From positions 110,616 to 174,615 of the forward strand of contig JAAKBF010000156.1 of NCBI GenBank assembly GCA_012656075.1: a stretch of 64,000 nt of DNA. The letters are read 5' to 3'. The notes beneath the pieces are model-generated. The model did not search any database. It had not been told where the DNA came from and saw only the letters and a list, made by a program, of their open reading frames with translations. The position numbers and the translations under genes are program-made. Source of the stretch: Phytophthora hibernalis (taxonomy: Eukaryota; Oomycota; Peronosporomycetes; Peronosporales; Peronosporaceae). Below are positions 47,541 to 56,528 of this stretch, in pieces (the first letter of the stretch is position 1; the number at the start of each line of letters is the position of its first letter).

Positions 47541-47815
47541 GGTGCAGATTTCGCAGGTGTAGCGTAGGAGTCAGCAAGTGGCTGAAGGCTCCACATCTTG
47601 AGAGTCTTGTCCGAGCTTCCAGTCACACAGAAAGCAGTACCCGGAGCAAAGCTGGAAGCGTGCTGCGAAATAGCAATCGCGCCAAGAGATCAGTGTGGCC
47701 TGCGCAAGTGACCACACAGCGCGGCATATTCTTGCTTGGCTTCTTACCACCAGTAGGCCGCAGATCCCAAAGCTGAGCGGTCGTATCCTTTGAAGCGGTC
47801 TGCCAAGGACTTCTC
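47515..47815 (-). pseudogene. UTP13 WD40 segment in inverted orientation
   Basis: Minus-strand readings give TASKDTTAQLWDLRPTGGKK, then CVVTCAGHTDLL and VTGSSDKTLKMWSLQPLADS. These are WD40 blades of the UTP13/TBL3 type, with the two GH-xx-WD-type repeat ends. They belong to the same protein as the plus-strand piece that starts at 47816, but run in the opposite direction. The order of blades inside the segment is also broken relative to the family. One shift occurs near 47650. Confidence 0.7.
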
Positions 47816-48734
47816 GTGCTTGAAGACATTCGAGGGTCTGTGCTGAATGTGCAGTTCGCTTGCGCTGGTATGCAGCTGCTGTCTGCGGGTGCGGATGGAC
47901 TCGTGAAGCTCTGGACCATCAAGAGCAACGAGTGCGAGGCTACGCTGGACAATCACGAGGATAAGATTTGGGTTCTCGCTGTGTCGAAGGACAGCTCCGA
48001 GATGGTCAGTGGTGGTGCCGATTCTACAATCAACCTTTGGCGTGACTTCACGGAAGAGGAGGAGCGCTCTCAGCAGAATGACCGCGACGTCAAGCTACTA
48101 AAGGAGCAGGAACTTTTCAACTGCCTGCGCAACAACAAGTTGCTGGACGCTGTGCAACTCGCATTTGAGCTGAACCACCCGAACCGCATGCTCCAGATTC
48201 TGCGCGACCTGCTTGAAGGCCCGCGGCACAAGGATCAGCCCGTACTTCCAGGCGGCAAACCGATTGACCCGGACAACTTTTCGCCTGAGGACATATTTTC
48301 GCCAGTGGTGGTCAGCCTGGAGGACGAGCAGCTGACGACGTTGACGTAATGGCTACTCGACTGAATCACTAACGCTCGCAACACGAGCGTGTGCCAAGTT
48401 CTGGTAAGCACAATTCTTCGTGAGCTGCCTCCTAGCCGCCTGAAATCGTTGGATGGAGTTTCCAAGACCGTGGAGACACTTATTGCTTACAGCGAGCGTC
48501 ACTTCCAGCATATCGACCGCATGCTCCAGATGTCTTACCTCGTGTATTGTGACCATGAAGAATTTGCTGCCGGTTGGCGAAAGCGAGTCAGCCGTGGAGA
48601 AGACGGACAGTGATAGCGAAGCAGATGAGGAGGAAAGGGAAGAAGAGGTACAGACCAAGGTGCAAACCATCAAGCAGCCACGGAAGCGTGGCAAGGCTAC
48701 TGCCAGTGGAAAGACCAAGAAGCAACGAGTGTAA
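47816..48734 (+). pseudogene. UTP13-like (TBL3) C-terminal part, small-subunit processome
   Basis: Starts with SVLNVQFACAGMQLLSAGAD, then GLVKLWTIKSNECEATLDNH, KIWVLAVSKDSSEMVSGGAD and STINLWRDFTEEEE: the last two WD40 blades of UTP13, followed by its C-terminal helical domain (LNHPNRMLQILRDLLEG, ITNARNTSVCQVLVSTILRE, LPPSRLKSLDGV, YSERHFQHIDRMLQ) and a basic tail. UTP13 acts in U3 snoRNP-dependent 18S rRNA processing. Two in-frame stops, TAA 48347-48349 and TGA 48362-48364, lie inside the helical domain, and a frame shift lies near 48560. The N-terminal blades are missing or inverted. An essential gene would not survive like this, so either this is a pseudogene beside an intact copy elsewhere or the region is misassembled. 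Confidence 0.75.
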
Positions 48735-48769
48735 ATAGTTCCTTTCATAGAGCCCTTGCTGTGGGCGCT

Positions 48770-49020
48770 TTTCATGTTTCAGACTTTTGTCCATTTCGTT
48801 TACCTTTCTTCTTGCTCGTGCTCTTTTTCGTAGATTCCAGACCCGCAGCTACATCGTTATCCTCCGATCGCCCGTAGATTTTCATGGTGTGAGAAATAGT
48901 TCCTCCAGGCCAGCAGTACGACAGGCAGCAGCCAAGTCAGACATGCCATTCTCCGGGAGCTCTTGAAAACCTCGAGGTAGACGTCTGAGCGACTCAAGAC
49001 CTCCTGAACAACCTTCCCTT
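48770..49020 (-). CDS. Possible small membrane protein
   Basis: The minus-strand frame reads VVQEVLSRSDVYLEVFKSSR, then RMACLTWLLPVVLLAWRNYF (one hydrophobic helix), and in a second frame ends with a lysine-rich tail (STKKSTSKKKGKRNGQK). One frame break lies near 48885. It could be a small tail-containing ER or mitochondrial protein, but the family is not recognised and the start is unclear. Confidence 0.3.
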
Positions 49021-49370
49021 AATGCTCACCTTGCACTGTGATCTGCTTCCAGCGAAGATGTACAACGATGTAATTGCGATGCTCGAATCCGATCGTCATT
49101 ATTCGGCTTTGAGAATGGTCACCCATTTCTTCTCTCTTCGTCAAAAGCGTCCTGTTTTGTACCCACCCACCCCACTGCAGGCCGCAGGGTGTGCCGAATT
49201 GAACTGTAGCCACAACTACCAACTTGGCCGCCAAGGACTGCTGTGCATGTACTTCGAAGTAGTAAATCTTTCTTCAAGCTACTTCAAGTATTACGCAACG
49301 AAACGATCATCGAGCTGCATTCTGGATTCGCAGATGGAATATTGATTGAGGCGTCTACGCTCGATATAAT

Positions 49371-51173
49371 TCAGTTATGATGTTTTCGCTTACGTCGACC
49401 CTGGCGCGTGCTTTCCTGCTGCAACTCGCGCGCAGCTTCTTGTTCGCGCTTTTCTGCTTCTTCAAGTTTCACCAGATCGCTTAAAGCTTCCTCTGCGCTT
49501 GGTCGTACTGATGGGTCCTTCTGCATCAACCGCTCACGAAATGACGATCTGCCGGCGTAGTCGTACCATTTAATCCCACTAGACCCGATCAAGAATCCGA
49601 TTGCCCAAATATCGACAGCAGTTGTGTGAACGCCATTCTCCACAAAATCTCGGGAGCGTGCTCTTCTATACTCAAATGTTGACCATTAGAAGAAGGCTGC
49701 GGACTAGTGGCGGCATCAACAAAATCAATCAAAAACCAAGAGTCGTGTTGTTCTCGTTGCCGAATCACATTAGACCAACGGATATCCCGATGCATCCACC
49801 CCAAACGGTGAAGATCCACCAGAGCCTCAAGAACGTCCCGCAAGGCACCAAACAACTCGAGCAGGCTGGATGGCCCCGCCATCGTTCCGCGAGGCTCAAA
49901 CACTGCCGTCCTCTTTTCATAATTCAGTTCTGCGAGACGATCAACATTTGAAACTCCAGCTTGTTCCATGTGAGCATATACTTGTTTGAGACGGTAAAAA
50001 TTGCCAGTATCCGGAAAAACTTTCTGAACGATCGTTGGAAACAGGCGCACAACTACTCCACTCAAACGCGCAATGTCCCTGTACTCGTCTTTTCCAGACG
50101 CTGGGCAAGCTGCTACGATGGCTGAGAAAAGCAACGACAAATTTAAAGTCGCGAGTACAACTTCAAATCGGTGCTCTTTAAGCTCAACGTTAAACGTTCC
50201 AATAGTAGTCGCCACCACAGCTCCTTCTTCGTCCCGATGCAGAGCAAGCAAAACAATTATGTATCCCGAGGTAGCGTAGCCGAACACATACGGAACATTT
50301 CCATAAGTCCACACAAGTTTTGATCGGAGCTCCTCAATCGACACATCTGTGTTAACATCAGGTGATTTCTCCTCGCCACGAAAAATGCAAACCCGATCCA
50401 AGATAAATAAAAAATCAGGACGCTTCGTTCCGGTCGAAGAACCGTTGCACGAGTCGCGATCGATCTGTGCCCGAGTAAAGAGAAGATCGAGCAAGTTGCG
50501 AAACACTGAATCCCACGCCCAAATGAAAGAGCTCTCTCTGTCCAGCGCGTAACGGTTTGAGCAGGCGTTTGCCGAAGGTCATACTTTTCAGTTCCATACA
50601 TGGAGCCGCATCATCTATCACGAAAATCTTCTCTTGGAGCTCAGGGTCGAGTAACCATTTCTCCACCCAGCCTTTCTTAGCTCGAATCTTCACAGGGAGA
50701 GGTTCCTTAATGAAGTTTGCCAGATTTCCGACAAATGGCAACTTGTGAAACTCAATTCTTTTAGCGAGAAACAGCGACAGCCATTTGTTTGAGCTATCAC
50801 GTGGTTTTAGAAGCTTGCGTTTTGTGATGTCCTCTGGAACCACCACCAGCACGTGAACTTGGTCCTCACCTGGTGCAAATTTCTCTCCAAAGTTCTTGGG
50901 GTTCTTAATCAGCAACGTCGGATTCATCTCCATGAAGCCTTGCGGGGACCCATTTGAATCGCTGGACACAGCGGCCGCGCCAGCCCAGTCCAGCCACGTC
51001 TCGCCCTTCTTCGTCAGAAAGATCTGCAGCTCGTCGGGTTCAACCTTAATCGAGTGCGGCTTCTTCGCCTTGATCGCCTCTTTCAGCTCGGTCCCCTTCT
51101 CACCATCGTCGATCTTCACATCGAACACGCTTCCTGCCGCCCCAACGATCGCACATGTTATCGAGACCTTCAT
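49371..51173 (-). CDS. Crinkler (CRN) effector with kinase-like C-terminal domain
   Basis: Start MKVSITCAIVGAAGSVFDVK, the ubiquitin-like CRN header domain. Then comes the LFLAK-type motif in variant form and variant position (LSLFLAKR about residue 130), followed by a DWL-like region. HVLVVVPEDI, the HVLVxxP motif that ends the conserved CRN N-terminus, lies around residue 108, so the order of the two motifs is unusual. The C-terminal half has protein-kinase features: HRLGWMHRDIRWSNVI (HRD loop), FLIDFVDAA in place of DFG, and EEHAPEILW (APE). This resembles the D2-type CRN kinase domain. It ends in a Glu/Arg-rich helix and a basic tail (QGRRKRKHH). Frame breaks near 50550 and 49630. CRN proteins enter host cells and act mainly in the nucleus; the target here is not deducible. 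Confidence 0.82.
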
Positions 51174-51620
51174 CTTTCCTCGAGGGTTGTAGAACTGGGG
51201 TTTTTGATTAATGGAATAATGGAATATTGGGGCAATCCACCCACCCCGCCAAAAAATGGATTTAACTGATTTTAATAGTACAATTTAAAATGCTTTTTCT
51301 GTAAATATTAGCACTAAACTACTGATTAACGATTTTTAGAATTCCGACGTACATGTATTAATAGGTGCAAATTAAAATGGTGGATAAATCGCAAATACGG
51401 TGCTGGCGGATAGTATACTGCCACCCTGAAATTTGTCGATTTGTTATCCAATATGGGACTTTAAGACACAGGGTTTAGACCAATAGAACGAGCAAAACGA
51501 TGCGAATCTTGATTCATCTTATTCCGACACGTATTTGTGATGCAACGAAAACAAATGTTGAAGTTGAACCTGGCGATTACTATACTGCCATATCGAGTAA
51601 ACCGACCGCTTGCATTGCAC
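51174..51620. other. AT-rich intergenic stretch
   Basis: No ORF. The strings agtatactgcca (near 51412) and actatactgccat (near 51577) are similar and may be decayed ends of the adjacent Tc1/mariner element, but no convincing inverted partner is seen. Confidence 0.4.
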
Positions 51621-52135
51621 TCAGTACTTAGTCTTAGCTCCATGAAGCTCCAGCGTAGCGATACAACTCTTCGGCATTGAAGCAACACGCTTTATGATGA
51701 GTTCCACGCTAATCGCAGCCCACGATGACTTGATTGTCCGAATGAGGTCTTCTCGTGTCTGAAACTGGCGACCATTAGCGTAAACAGCACGTGCCAACAC
51801 TCCCAACATATTCTCTATCGGGTTTAAGTCGGGGGACTTGGCTGGCCAGTCCATCACATCAACTTTCTCTTCCCTGAGAAACTCTTTCGTGGCAGTAGAC
51901 GTATGTATGGAGGCGTTGTCGTGCTGAAAGACACACTCTCGACCATAGACACGGTCAATAAACGGCAACAAATACTTTGAGAGAGTATAAATGTACCGCT
52001 CACTGTTTTGATTGCCCTCCAAAATCACCAATTCCGACTTACCAGTGGCACAAAACGCAGCCCACATCATGACTGCAGCGGGGCTGCCGTAGCCTTTAGA
52101 GTCAGAGGAAGACGTAGACTCAGCGAGTCTGTTAG
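51621..52135 (-). mobile_element. Tc1/mariner transposase, C-terminal part
   Basis: 149-aa open frame with MMWAAFCATGKSELVILEGN, VFQHDNASIHTSTATKEFL and VMDWPAKSPDLNPIENMLGV, then ISVELIIKRVASMPKSCIA. The second D (in QHDNA) and the third catalytic residue (E in NPIEN, DD34E spacing) are present. The N-terminal helix-turn-helix and first catalytic D are absent: the sequence is cut at about 52135 where LTR-like sequence begins. The open frame suggests fairly recent decay. Confidence 0.88.
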
Positions 52136-52253
52136 TATTACGGTTGAGAACCTTGTTCTATCCAAGAACAAGTTAGGCCTGGGAGAATCCGATCTCTATG
52201 CCTCAAGAGTCGCAATAGGGTTAGGCACCAACCGCTATAGGGTTAAACCCAAT

Positions 52254-53053
52254 ACTTGTGACCTCTTCGTTGCTAAACGTAAACTGTATTCTTGTTCTTA
52301 TCTGCGGCCAAGCCGCCTACGGTGTAGATGTATAAGCTTCACTATCTAGCATAGTGAAGCAAATCTATCCAATCAGTGGTTGTGAAACTATATACTGATA
52401 TCTAATCACTATCCAGTACAGAGTACTGCTTTAGGGAGAGGAAGGTGGGTACACCGTAACCTCCATGTAACCCTGTTACACCTTGCCCCTCAGACTGTGA
52501 ACACCACGTGTCCACAATCGTCATTGCCTCAACAGAGGATTGCAGACCGTTGAAAGATCACCATACGTCACGGGACCCGGCGCTATAGAGACATTTTCCA
52601 TGAGAACCCGGCTGCGAGCCATCGGCGCGTTGGTCATTTGCCAATCGACCCCACGCAGCGCAAAGTCGCTCGGGCAGAGCCCATCTTCGTCCTCGGCACA
52701 CAGTGCATCGTCGGTTTTCAGCCTAACTTCTTCCGCTACGTCCTCGCCGTGGCTACGCTCGACGCTTTCGGTGAGCGAGTACCACGCGGAGTATCGCCGT
52801 CGACACGGGAGCTCCGTGATGACCAGATCCGCAGGGACGCGACTAATCCGTCGCAGCAGCGTATTCGCTTAGCCCGCAACTTGCTCTTCGATGAAATCGA
52901 AGGTGCCGAAGAGGGCGAGTTGCAGGTGGACTACGGGTCCGACACGCAACTGCCTCATGAAGAGGAGGCGGAGGCCAGCGGCCCTCGACGTATCGACAAT
53001 CCCGAACGGCACCGAGAGCCTAGTCCAAATCCGTTTCCCGAGCGGTCGACGGT
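52254..53053 (+). repeat. LTR-element fragment, copy 2 of the ~800-bp direct repeat
   Basis: Second copy of 27367-28169, same orientation, about 25 kb apart. It ends abruptly at 53053, the exact base where the virus-like element on the right begins. The LTR part probably starts further left, near 52127 (tgttagtatt), and the gag-like frame continues to the junction. Confidence 0.88.
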
Positions 53054-53378
53054 AGGCTTGTTAGAACTGATTCGAGTATGTCGCACTTGATCAACGCTTG
53101 GTGGAGTATCGGGGTCAGCAACAGTAACGAATCCATCGAGCTTATCGTGCAAATATTCGTACAGTTCTTGGTGCGGATTACGAGCAATAATCGTTAGATG
53201 AGCAAATACGTGAGGGGAATGGTTGAGAATGAACATACATAGGTTGTTCTTCCCACTGAACGATGGTTCAAGGACCACCATTCTAAATAACATTATAATG
53301 TCAAGTGCTGGGATATCACCCATAGCAGCTGACTTGTATTTTCGGTAGAGAACCACCGAAGTCAGGAATAGCGCTCAT
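53054..53378 (-). CDS. Packaging-ATPase-like protein (FtsK/HerA, A32 type), C-terminally truncated
   Basis: The likely ATG is at 53378 (MSAIPDFGGS), with a frame break near 53350, and the main frame reads GDIPALDIIMLFRMVVLEPS, then FSGKNNLCMFIL. The last is a degenerate Walker A (P-S-F-S-G-K-N-N) preceded by hydrophobic beta-strand residues, as in A32-like genome-packaging ATPases of Polintons and NCLDVs. Then come HLTIIARNPHQELYEYLHDK and LDGFVTVADPDTPPSVDQV. The reading ends at 53054 where LTR-element sequence takes over. Walker B and sensor motifs are missing, so only about 100 of an expected 200-250 residues remain. Identification rests on the P-loop context and its neighbours. Confidence 0.6.
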
Positions 53379-53414
53379 GACTAAAATTGTTTGATCTATA
53401 TAGGATTAAACAAA

Positions 53415-54930
53415 ATGAGTTCTGGTTTTTCATATCCACAGCCAACTTTTCAATCATTAATCTATAACCCCGCGTTCTATCTGACATAGGATGCCAGTGG
53501 TTATCTAACCTTTGATTACGCGCAAACTCTGTATTTGAGTAAGGATGATTACAGGATGAGCTACATTAGCGGAGTAGTACCCGGAACGGCATCGATAGGA
53601 TCTGCTCTTGTTCTCGGTGCTTCAGGTAATATCTCCGGCATTTCATCGCTAAGTGCCACTAACCTTACTGGCACGCTACAAACAGCTTCTCAATCGAATA
53701 TCACTTCGGTTGGAAATTTATCTTTCAGTGGATCATCGCGCTCGATATCAATAACAGGCACTTCAAGCTACATCGATTGTCGAGAATATCGCCAGAACGG
53801 GAATACGTACGATTTGGGCTTTCTACAATACGTATCAGGAGTTAGTTTTGGTAGCGCGACATCAAATAATTTTTACTATGCGACTCAAGTTTAAATATCG
53901 CAAATATTAATATGGTATCAGCCAGTACGATCAGCTGCACAAATCTAAAACAAGGTTCGACGTATTACGATCTCTCCGACTTTCTACCATCTATTCCGAG
54001 CTCGCTGAGATTATCAAGCCTATATACCACCGGAAACATCGATTGCGGCGGTTTCATAAATGGGTACTTGGCATATGGTGACCAATCGAACATTACGACG
54101 GTAGTTAGCCTCATAGAGCTCGGTATCAACTCTACAGCAACGAGTGAGTATTTCTCGATAAAGGGGTCGGGTATGATTTTCTTGACGGAAGCTATAGCCG
54201 AATGCTAACGTTTTCGGGATCAAACGTAACTCCCGTCCAGTTCCAAATCGAGGTCAGCAACGGATCGAATACTTTAACCACCAACGCGACACGGATCGGG
54301 AATTACACTAATAATGACCTTCGTTTTGGTACCAGTAACTCCACGTCAATGGTCTTAACTGCCGGAGGACGGCTGGGGCTTGGAATTACACTCCCATCCG
54401 CTCGTCTACATATCACAGGCAGCAATAATTTTGTTTTTGGTAGCGGCGGATTAACAGTGTATCGCCTCCGTACTGACTCTGGCGCTACAGAATCAGCTCT
54501 TGGTCCTATCAGTTATAGTGTATCGGGGATTTTTGGCGGATACATTGCCTGTACAGCCATGGCGATGACGAGCGCTCGCCAATTGAAGAAGAACATCCAG
54601 ATTGCACCACTCGATCGAATCAAGCGGCTCTACGATACCTGCGATGTAGTTTTGTATGACTGGATCGAATCTGAAAATAGACCTGGTCAAGAGGTAGGCC
54701 TCATAGCTCAAGATCTAGTCTCGGGCCATCTAACTGATTTAATCAGTGTCTTCTACCGCGACGATATCGAAGAAGGAGATGACCCTTCGCTTGAACCAGC
54801 TAAGCAACAGCTCAACATTGACTATTCAAGGATCTCAGCGTACAACATGAAAATGATTCAGCATTTGATGTCTGAGATTGGAGATCTCAAGAGGCAAATA
54901 GACGAACTACGATCAATTATCTCAGAGTAA
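53415..54930 (+). CDS. Fibre-like protein with C-terminal peptidase S74 chaperone domain
   Basis: ATG at 53415 (MSSGFSYPQPTFQSLIYNP). The N-terminal and middle parts are Ser/Thr/Gly/Asn-rich beta-repeat sequence (ALVLGASGNISGISSLSATN, LTGTLQTASQSNITSVGNLS), of the kind seen in viral and phage fibres. The C-terminal ~130 residues match the endosialidase-type intramolecular chaperone: MTSARQLKKNIQIAPLDRIK with the Ser and Lys of the autocleavage dyad, VVLYDWIESENRPGQEVGLI, AQDLVSG, then a terminal coiled coil (NMKMIQHLMSEIGDLKRQID). The domain trimerises the fibre and cuts itself off. Breaks: in-frame TAG 53487-53489 and one-base shifts at about 53890 and 54190. About 505 aa if joined. It is on the plus strand while replication genes are on the minus strand. 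Confidence 0.8.
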
Positions 54931-54938
54931 GTATAATC

Positions 54939-55211
54939 GTGAGTTCAGCCTATAATTTCCGGATTTCAACTCATAGAGGTAAGAAATATGATGCTGTGTT
55001 TGCTGATGGTAGAATTGTATCTTTTGGTGCTATTAAGCGGAGTGGTGAGCCTTATCAACAATTTAGAGACCGTACATCATTAAAAGCATATCGGCAATAT
55101 GATCACAAAGAAAAGAAGCGGAGAGAGAGATTACAAACGAGATGGACCAATAGATAATGATAATAAATATACCGCCGACTGGTATTCTAAGAAGTATCTC
55201 TGGTACTGATA
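54939..55211 (+). CDS. Small viral-type protein, DUF5754-like
   Basis: Reads SSAYNFRISTHRGKKYDAVF, then ADGRIVSFGAIKRSG and FRDRTSLKAYRQYDHKEKKR. After one frame break near 55130 it ends DWYSKKYLWY. The pattern KKY-x-A-x-F-x-DG-x(4)-FGA followed by an Arg/Lys-rich helix and a YLWxx end is that of the small DUF5754-type proteins of large DNA viruses and Polinton-like viruses. Function unknown. No ATG is visible at the start (GTG as read), so the beginning may differ. It follows the fibre gene by a few bases on the same strand. Confidence 0.6.
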
Positions 55212-55216
55212 TAACC

Positions 55217-55449
55217 ATGGGTTGCGGACCGAGTAAAGAGCTCAAAACCAATTTGACTACTGATGAACCGCGTCAGATTGTGGGATCAATCATGCTCCAA
55301 GCTGACAAAATTATTGTTCTTGGGGATAGTGTTTTCTTACCCACCAACCCCCGAAGGAGATTCTGCCATACTTGAGGTTTCTAGCAGCGATAAAAAATTC
55401 AGTCTATCGAGGCTATGCTAATAAACTCGTGAGGAATGGTATTGCTTAG
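55217..55449 (+). CDS. Small protein with N-terminal myristoylation/palmitoylation signal
   Basis: ATG at 55217 encodes MGCGPSKELKTNLTTDEPRQ, a textbook MGxxxS/K N-myristoylation motif with a Cys at position 3 for palmitoylation. It continues IVGSIMLQADKIIVLGDSVF. A one-base shift in the C5 run 55348-55352 leads to the rest (EILPYLRFLAAIKNSVYRGY), ending at TAG 55447-55449. About 77 aa. No known family. It would be predicted to sit on the inner face of a membrane. It lies directly after the DUF5754-like gene, suggesting joint expression. Confidence 0.5.
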
Positions 55450-55462
55450 ATAGCAAAAGTCT

Positions 55463-56528
55463 TCACAGTTTTAGTCTTTTTAAGCTGGTAAGCTCACCCT
55501 CTGTCTGAGTCGATGCATCAACCTTCCTGATATACTTATCAAGGTCAGTAGCCCAAACAGCTGCCTGGGTCTTCTGGGGACGATCTTGAATGATCAGATT
55601 CTTCATGATGGCTTTAAGCTCGGCGACGTTGAGATCAGCGTTATCGCCATAGCTACCACCTGAGCTGGAAATAATGCGTGGGTTAAAGAAGAACATAGTT
55701 TGTAATAGACGCGTGATAATTTGCTTAAATTCGTTATCACCAATTAGTCGATTGCTGTACATATCCACAGTGAGAGACTTGAGCTGTTTGATGATGCTCG
55801 GGTTGTCATTCCCTAACATCATCTCTCCCTTGAGATTATCATACTCAGCACGAAGAGTCTCCAGAGGGTTCGTTAGCTTATCATGGAAATTGCACTGAAG
55901 ATGTGTGACCGCAAGGATCTCTTTGAACCGTTTCTTATCATCGATAGATAACTTATCATACGAAGCTTGATCGATCTGATTCTTATACACAAGAGTCCTG
56001 ATCATGGATTGTAGACTATCACTGATTTGACATTTGGGTCCGCATTTGCGACGATTTGGCTGTACAATCACAAGTGTTTTGGCATCAAGGTCGGGAATAC
56101 GAATATACTTGCTTCCAAGCTGACGATAAAAGTAGCCGCTTGGGTTGCTAAACCCTGCATTTCGTTGAGATTGTAAGTACGGCCGCGGCGAACTACACCT
56201 CCCAATGGAGCAACACCAGCACCTCTTAGACCACGCCCCTTCAAGCCACTCCCACTAACAACATTTACCATATCATTAAGAACTCCTTTTACCCTTCGTT
56301 GATCTTGTCGCTCATTAAAGTCTTGTTCATGTGTTTTTCCATGTAAAGCTTGACTGTATTGCTTTGACTTCGCCGAATAGACTGCCTTTGTTGCTTTCAT
56401 AGCTGATGTCGCTGCCTTCAACGCCGATCTTGCTGCTTTTGAGTTTGACCCCGTACAGCCTTTTTAGCTTCTACAAAGCGCTTCTGAGCTTCACCATAAG
56501 CTTGAAAGGCTTGCCTCCGAGTCATCAT
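55463..56528 (-). CDS. Lysine/Ala-rich structural-type protein of the virus-like element
   Basis: Start at 56528 (MMTRRQAFQAYGEAQKRFVE). An Ala/Lys-rich part (KAATSAMKATKAVYSAKSKQ) leads to a Gly/Arg stretch (SGSGLKGRGLRGAGV), then LGSKYIRIPDLDAKTLVIVQ, NRRKCGPKCQISDSLQSMIR, FHDKLTNPLETLRAEYDNLK and GEMMLGNDNPSIIKQLKSLT. The C-terminus is STQTEGELTSLKRLKL. Two frame breaks, near 56450 and in the A4 run at 56128-56131, split it into three ORFs. The basic first half resembles core/DNA-binding proteins of adenovirus-like elements, but I cannot assign a family. The second half with the GNDNP motif looks conserved among elements of this kind, from general recollection only. Confidence 0.55.

Noticed and set aside
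49019..49345. 107-codon plus-strand ORF downstream of UTP13
   Set aside because: No conserved pattern and not linked to any transcript signal; probably chance.
51400..51600. Terminal inverted repeats of the Tc1/mariner fragment
   Set aside because: Two similar strings exist but in the same orientation and both on one side of the transposase; no partner at the truncated end.
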